Below are positions 4,466 to 5,039 of a stretch of 5,039 nucleotides of DNA, piece after piece. Position numbers and translations under genes: made by a program. The notes beneath the pieces were generated by a model, which saw nothing but the letters and a program-made list of their open reading frames with translations, searched no databases and was not told the DNA's origin. Position 1 is the first letter of the stretch. Each line of letters starts with the position of its first letter. Source of the DNA: Pseudomonadota bacterium (GTDB taxonomy: Bacteria > Pseudomonadota > Alphaproteobacteria > Rhizobiales > Beijerinckiaceae); assembly GCA_023422485.1 (NCBI GenBank), contig JAGTAM010000280.1, forward strand, positions 1 through 5,039, given 5' to 3'.

Positions 4466-5039
4466 TTATCCGGCGACCGCCGCCTTGATCGCCGCCGCGA
4501 CGCGCCTCACGCCGCCGGAGACATCACCGCCCTTGAGATGAACGCGCAGCGCCCGGCGCTTGCGCTCGGACAGCACGGCGAAATCACCCCGCGCCTGCGC
4601 CGCGATCACCGTCTTGAAACCGAGCTTGCGTCCAGGGATCGGCAGGTCGGCCGAGGGGTCGGCGGTGATCTGCAGGAACACGCCGGAGGCCGGACCGCCC
4701 TTGTAGGCCTGCCCCGTCGAGTGGAGGAAGCGCGGACCGAATTCCAGGCAGGTCGCGACCCGGCGCGCGTCGCGCAGGGCGAGACGGGCCTCCTGCAGGG
4801 TCGCGTGATGCGCCTCGTTGCGCTCCACGTAGGCGAGCACGGCGACGTAGTCGCATGGCTTCACCCGAGCGAGGTGCGCGGCCACGATCGCCTCGAAGCC
4901 TTCAGCCTGGCGCAGAGCTTCGGCATTGGCGGCGTCGGCGTAGAGAGCGACCGTCTCGTCTTCGAAGATCGGCGTCTCGGCCGGCAGCGCCCCGGTCTCC
5001 TCGGCCGCGGAAAACAGCTTCTTCGTCTCGATCTTGCTC
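4466..5039 (-). CDS. Bifunctional transaldolase/glucose-6-phosphate isomerase, C-terminal fragment
   Basis: The last 190 residues of a protein read leftward, stop TAA at 4468-4466; the frame stays open to the right edge, so the start is outside. The fragment begins in a segment typical of the fused enzyme (EETGALPAE, then PIFEDE and VALYADAAN). It continues through KPCDYVAVLAY and reaches the diagnostic block GPRFLHSTGQAYKGGP at fragment residues 101-116, followed by SGVFLQIT and PGRKLGF. These mark the isomerase half of the tal-pgi fusion known in alphaproteobacteria, cyanobacteria and actinobacteria, usually about 940-950 residues. The enzyme links the non-oxidative pentose phosphate pathway (sedoheptulose 7-phosphate plus glyceraldehyde 3-phosphate to erythrose 4-phosphate plus fructose 6-phosphate) to fructose/glucose 6-phosphate interconversion in the cytoplasm. 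Because only the C-terminus is visible, the presence of the transaldolase half is inferred. A GTG inside the frame at 4885 is not the start, as coding similarity continues upstream of it. Confidence 0.9.
   Translation of the reverse strand, partial: SKIETKKLFSAAEETGALPAETPIFEDETVALYADAANAEALRQAEGFEAIVAAHLARVKPCDYVAVLAYVERNEAHHATLQEARLALRDARRVATCLEFGPRFLHSTGQAYKGGPASGVFLQITADPSADLPIPGRKLGFKTVIAAQARGDFAVLSERKRRALRVHLKGGDVSGGVRRVAAAIKAAVAG

Noticed and set aside
4344..4541. Plus-strand frame of 65 residues running into the transaldolase/isomerase gene
   Set aside because: It overlaps the 3' end of a clear minus-strand gene and the hairpin region, and its composition is not protein-like.
4466..4885. 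A complete 139-residue gene starting at GTG 4885
   Set aside because: The frame continues without a stop to the window edge, and the upstream residues match the transaldolase/isomerase family, so this is the end of a longer gene.

Overview
The window looks like an ordinary, GC-rich chromosomal segment of an alphaproteobacterium. Methylobacterium/Methylorubrum (Hyphomicrobiales) is my best guess. I infer this from the strong G/C preference at third codon positions, the fused transaldolase/glucose-6-phosphate isomerase, the membrane-less PAS chemoreceptor, and a GC-rich palindrome of a kind common between genes in these genomes. No RNA gene, CRISPR array, insertion sequence or phage gene is visible.

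Layout. (1) Bases 1-385 (+) are the C-terminal end of an RND (HAE1/AcrB-type) multidrug efflux permease. (2) A strong intrinsic terminator (418-461) lies directly against the ribosome binding site of the next gene. (3) Bases 474-1346 (+) encode a metallo-beta-lactamase-fold protein with an N-terminal four-cysteine zinc-ribbon-like knuckle and an altered active-site motif; its function is unknown. (4) Bases 1347-1692 are a long intergenic stretch. It starts with GC-rich hairpins and then becomes unusually AT-rich (about 40% GC by hand count over 1441-1670), with several dyads and a CtrA-like box. It probably holds the promoter and operators of the next gene. (5) Bases 1693-3153 (+) encode a soluble methyl-accepting chemotaxis protein: PAS, a second PAS-like domain, and the MCP signalling hairpin. 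(6) Bases 3294-3500 (+) are a possible 68-residue protein of unknown function. (7) Bases 3583-4227 (+) encode a DedA/VTT-family membrane protein. (8) Bases 4228-4465 lie between convergent genes and carry several stable hairpins. (9) Bases 4466-5039 (-) are the C-terminal end of a bifunctional transaldolase/phosphoglucose isomerase whose start lies beyond the window.

The genes do not form one pathway. Export, an orphan hydrolase-like protein, chemotaxis, envelope lipid transport and central sugar-phosphate metabolism sit side by side, mostly as separate units divided by hairpins. I found no convincing new multi-gene system. The points most worth a second look are the terminator that leaves no room for a promoter before the MBL-fold gene, that protein's unusual metal-site pattern, and the AT-rich, dyad-rich region upstream of the chemoreceptor.
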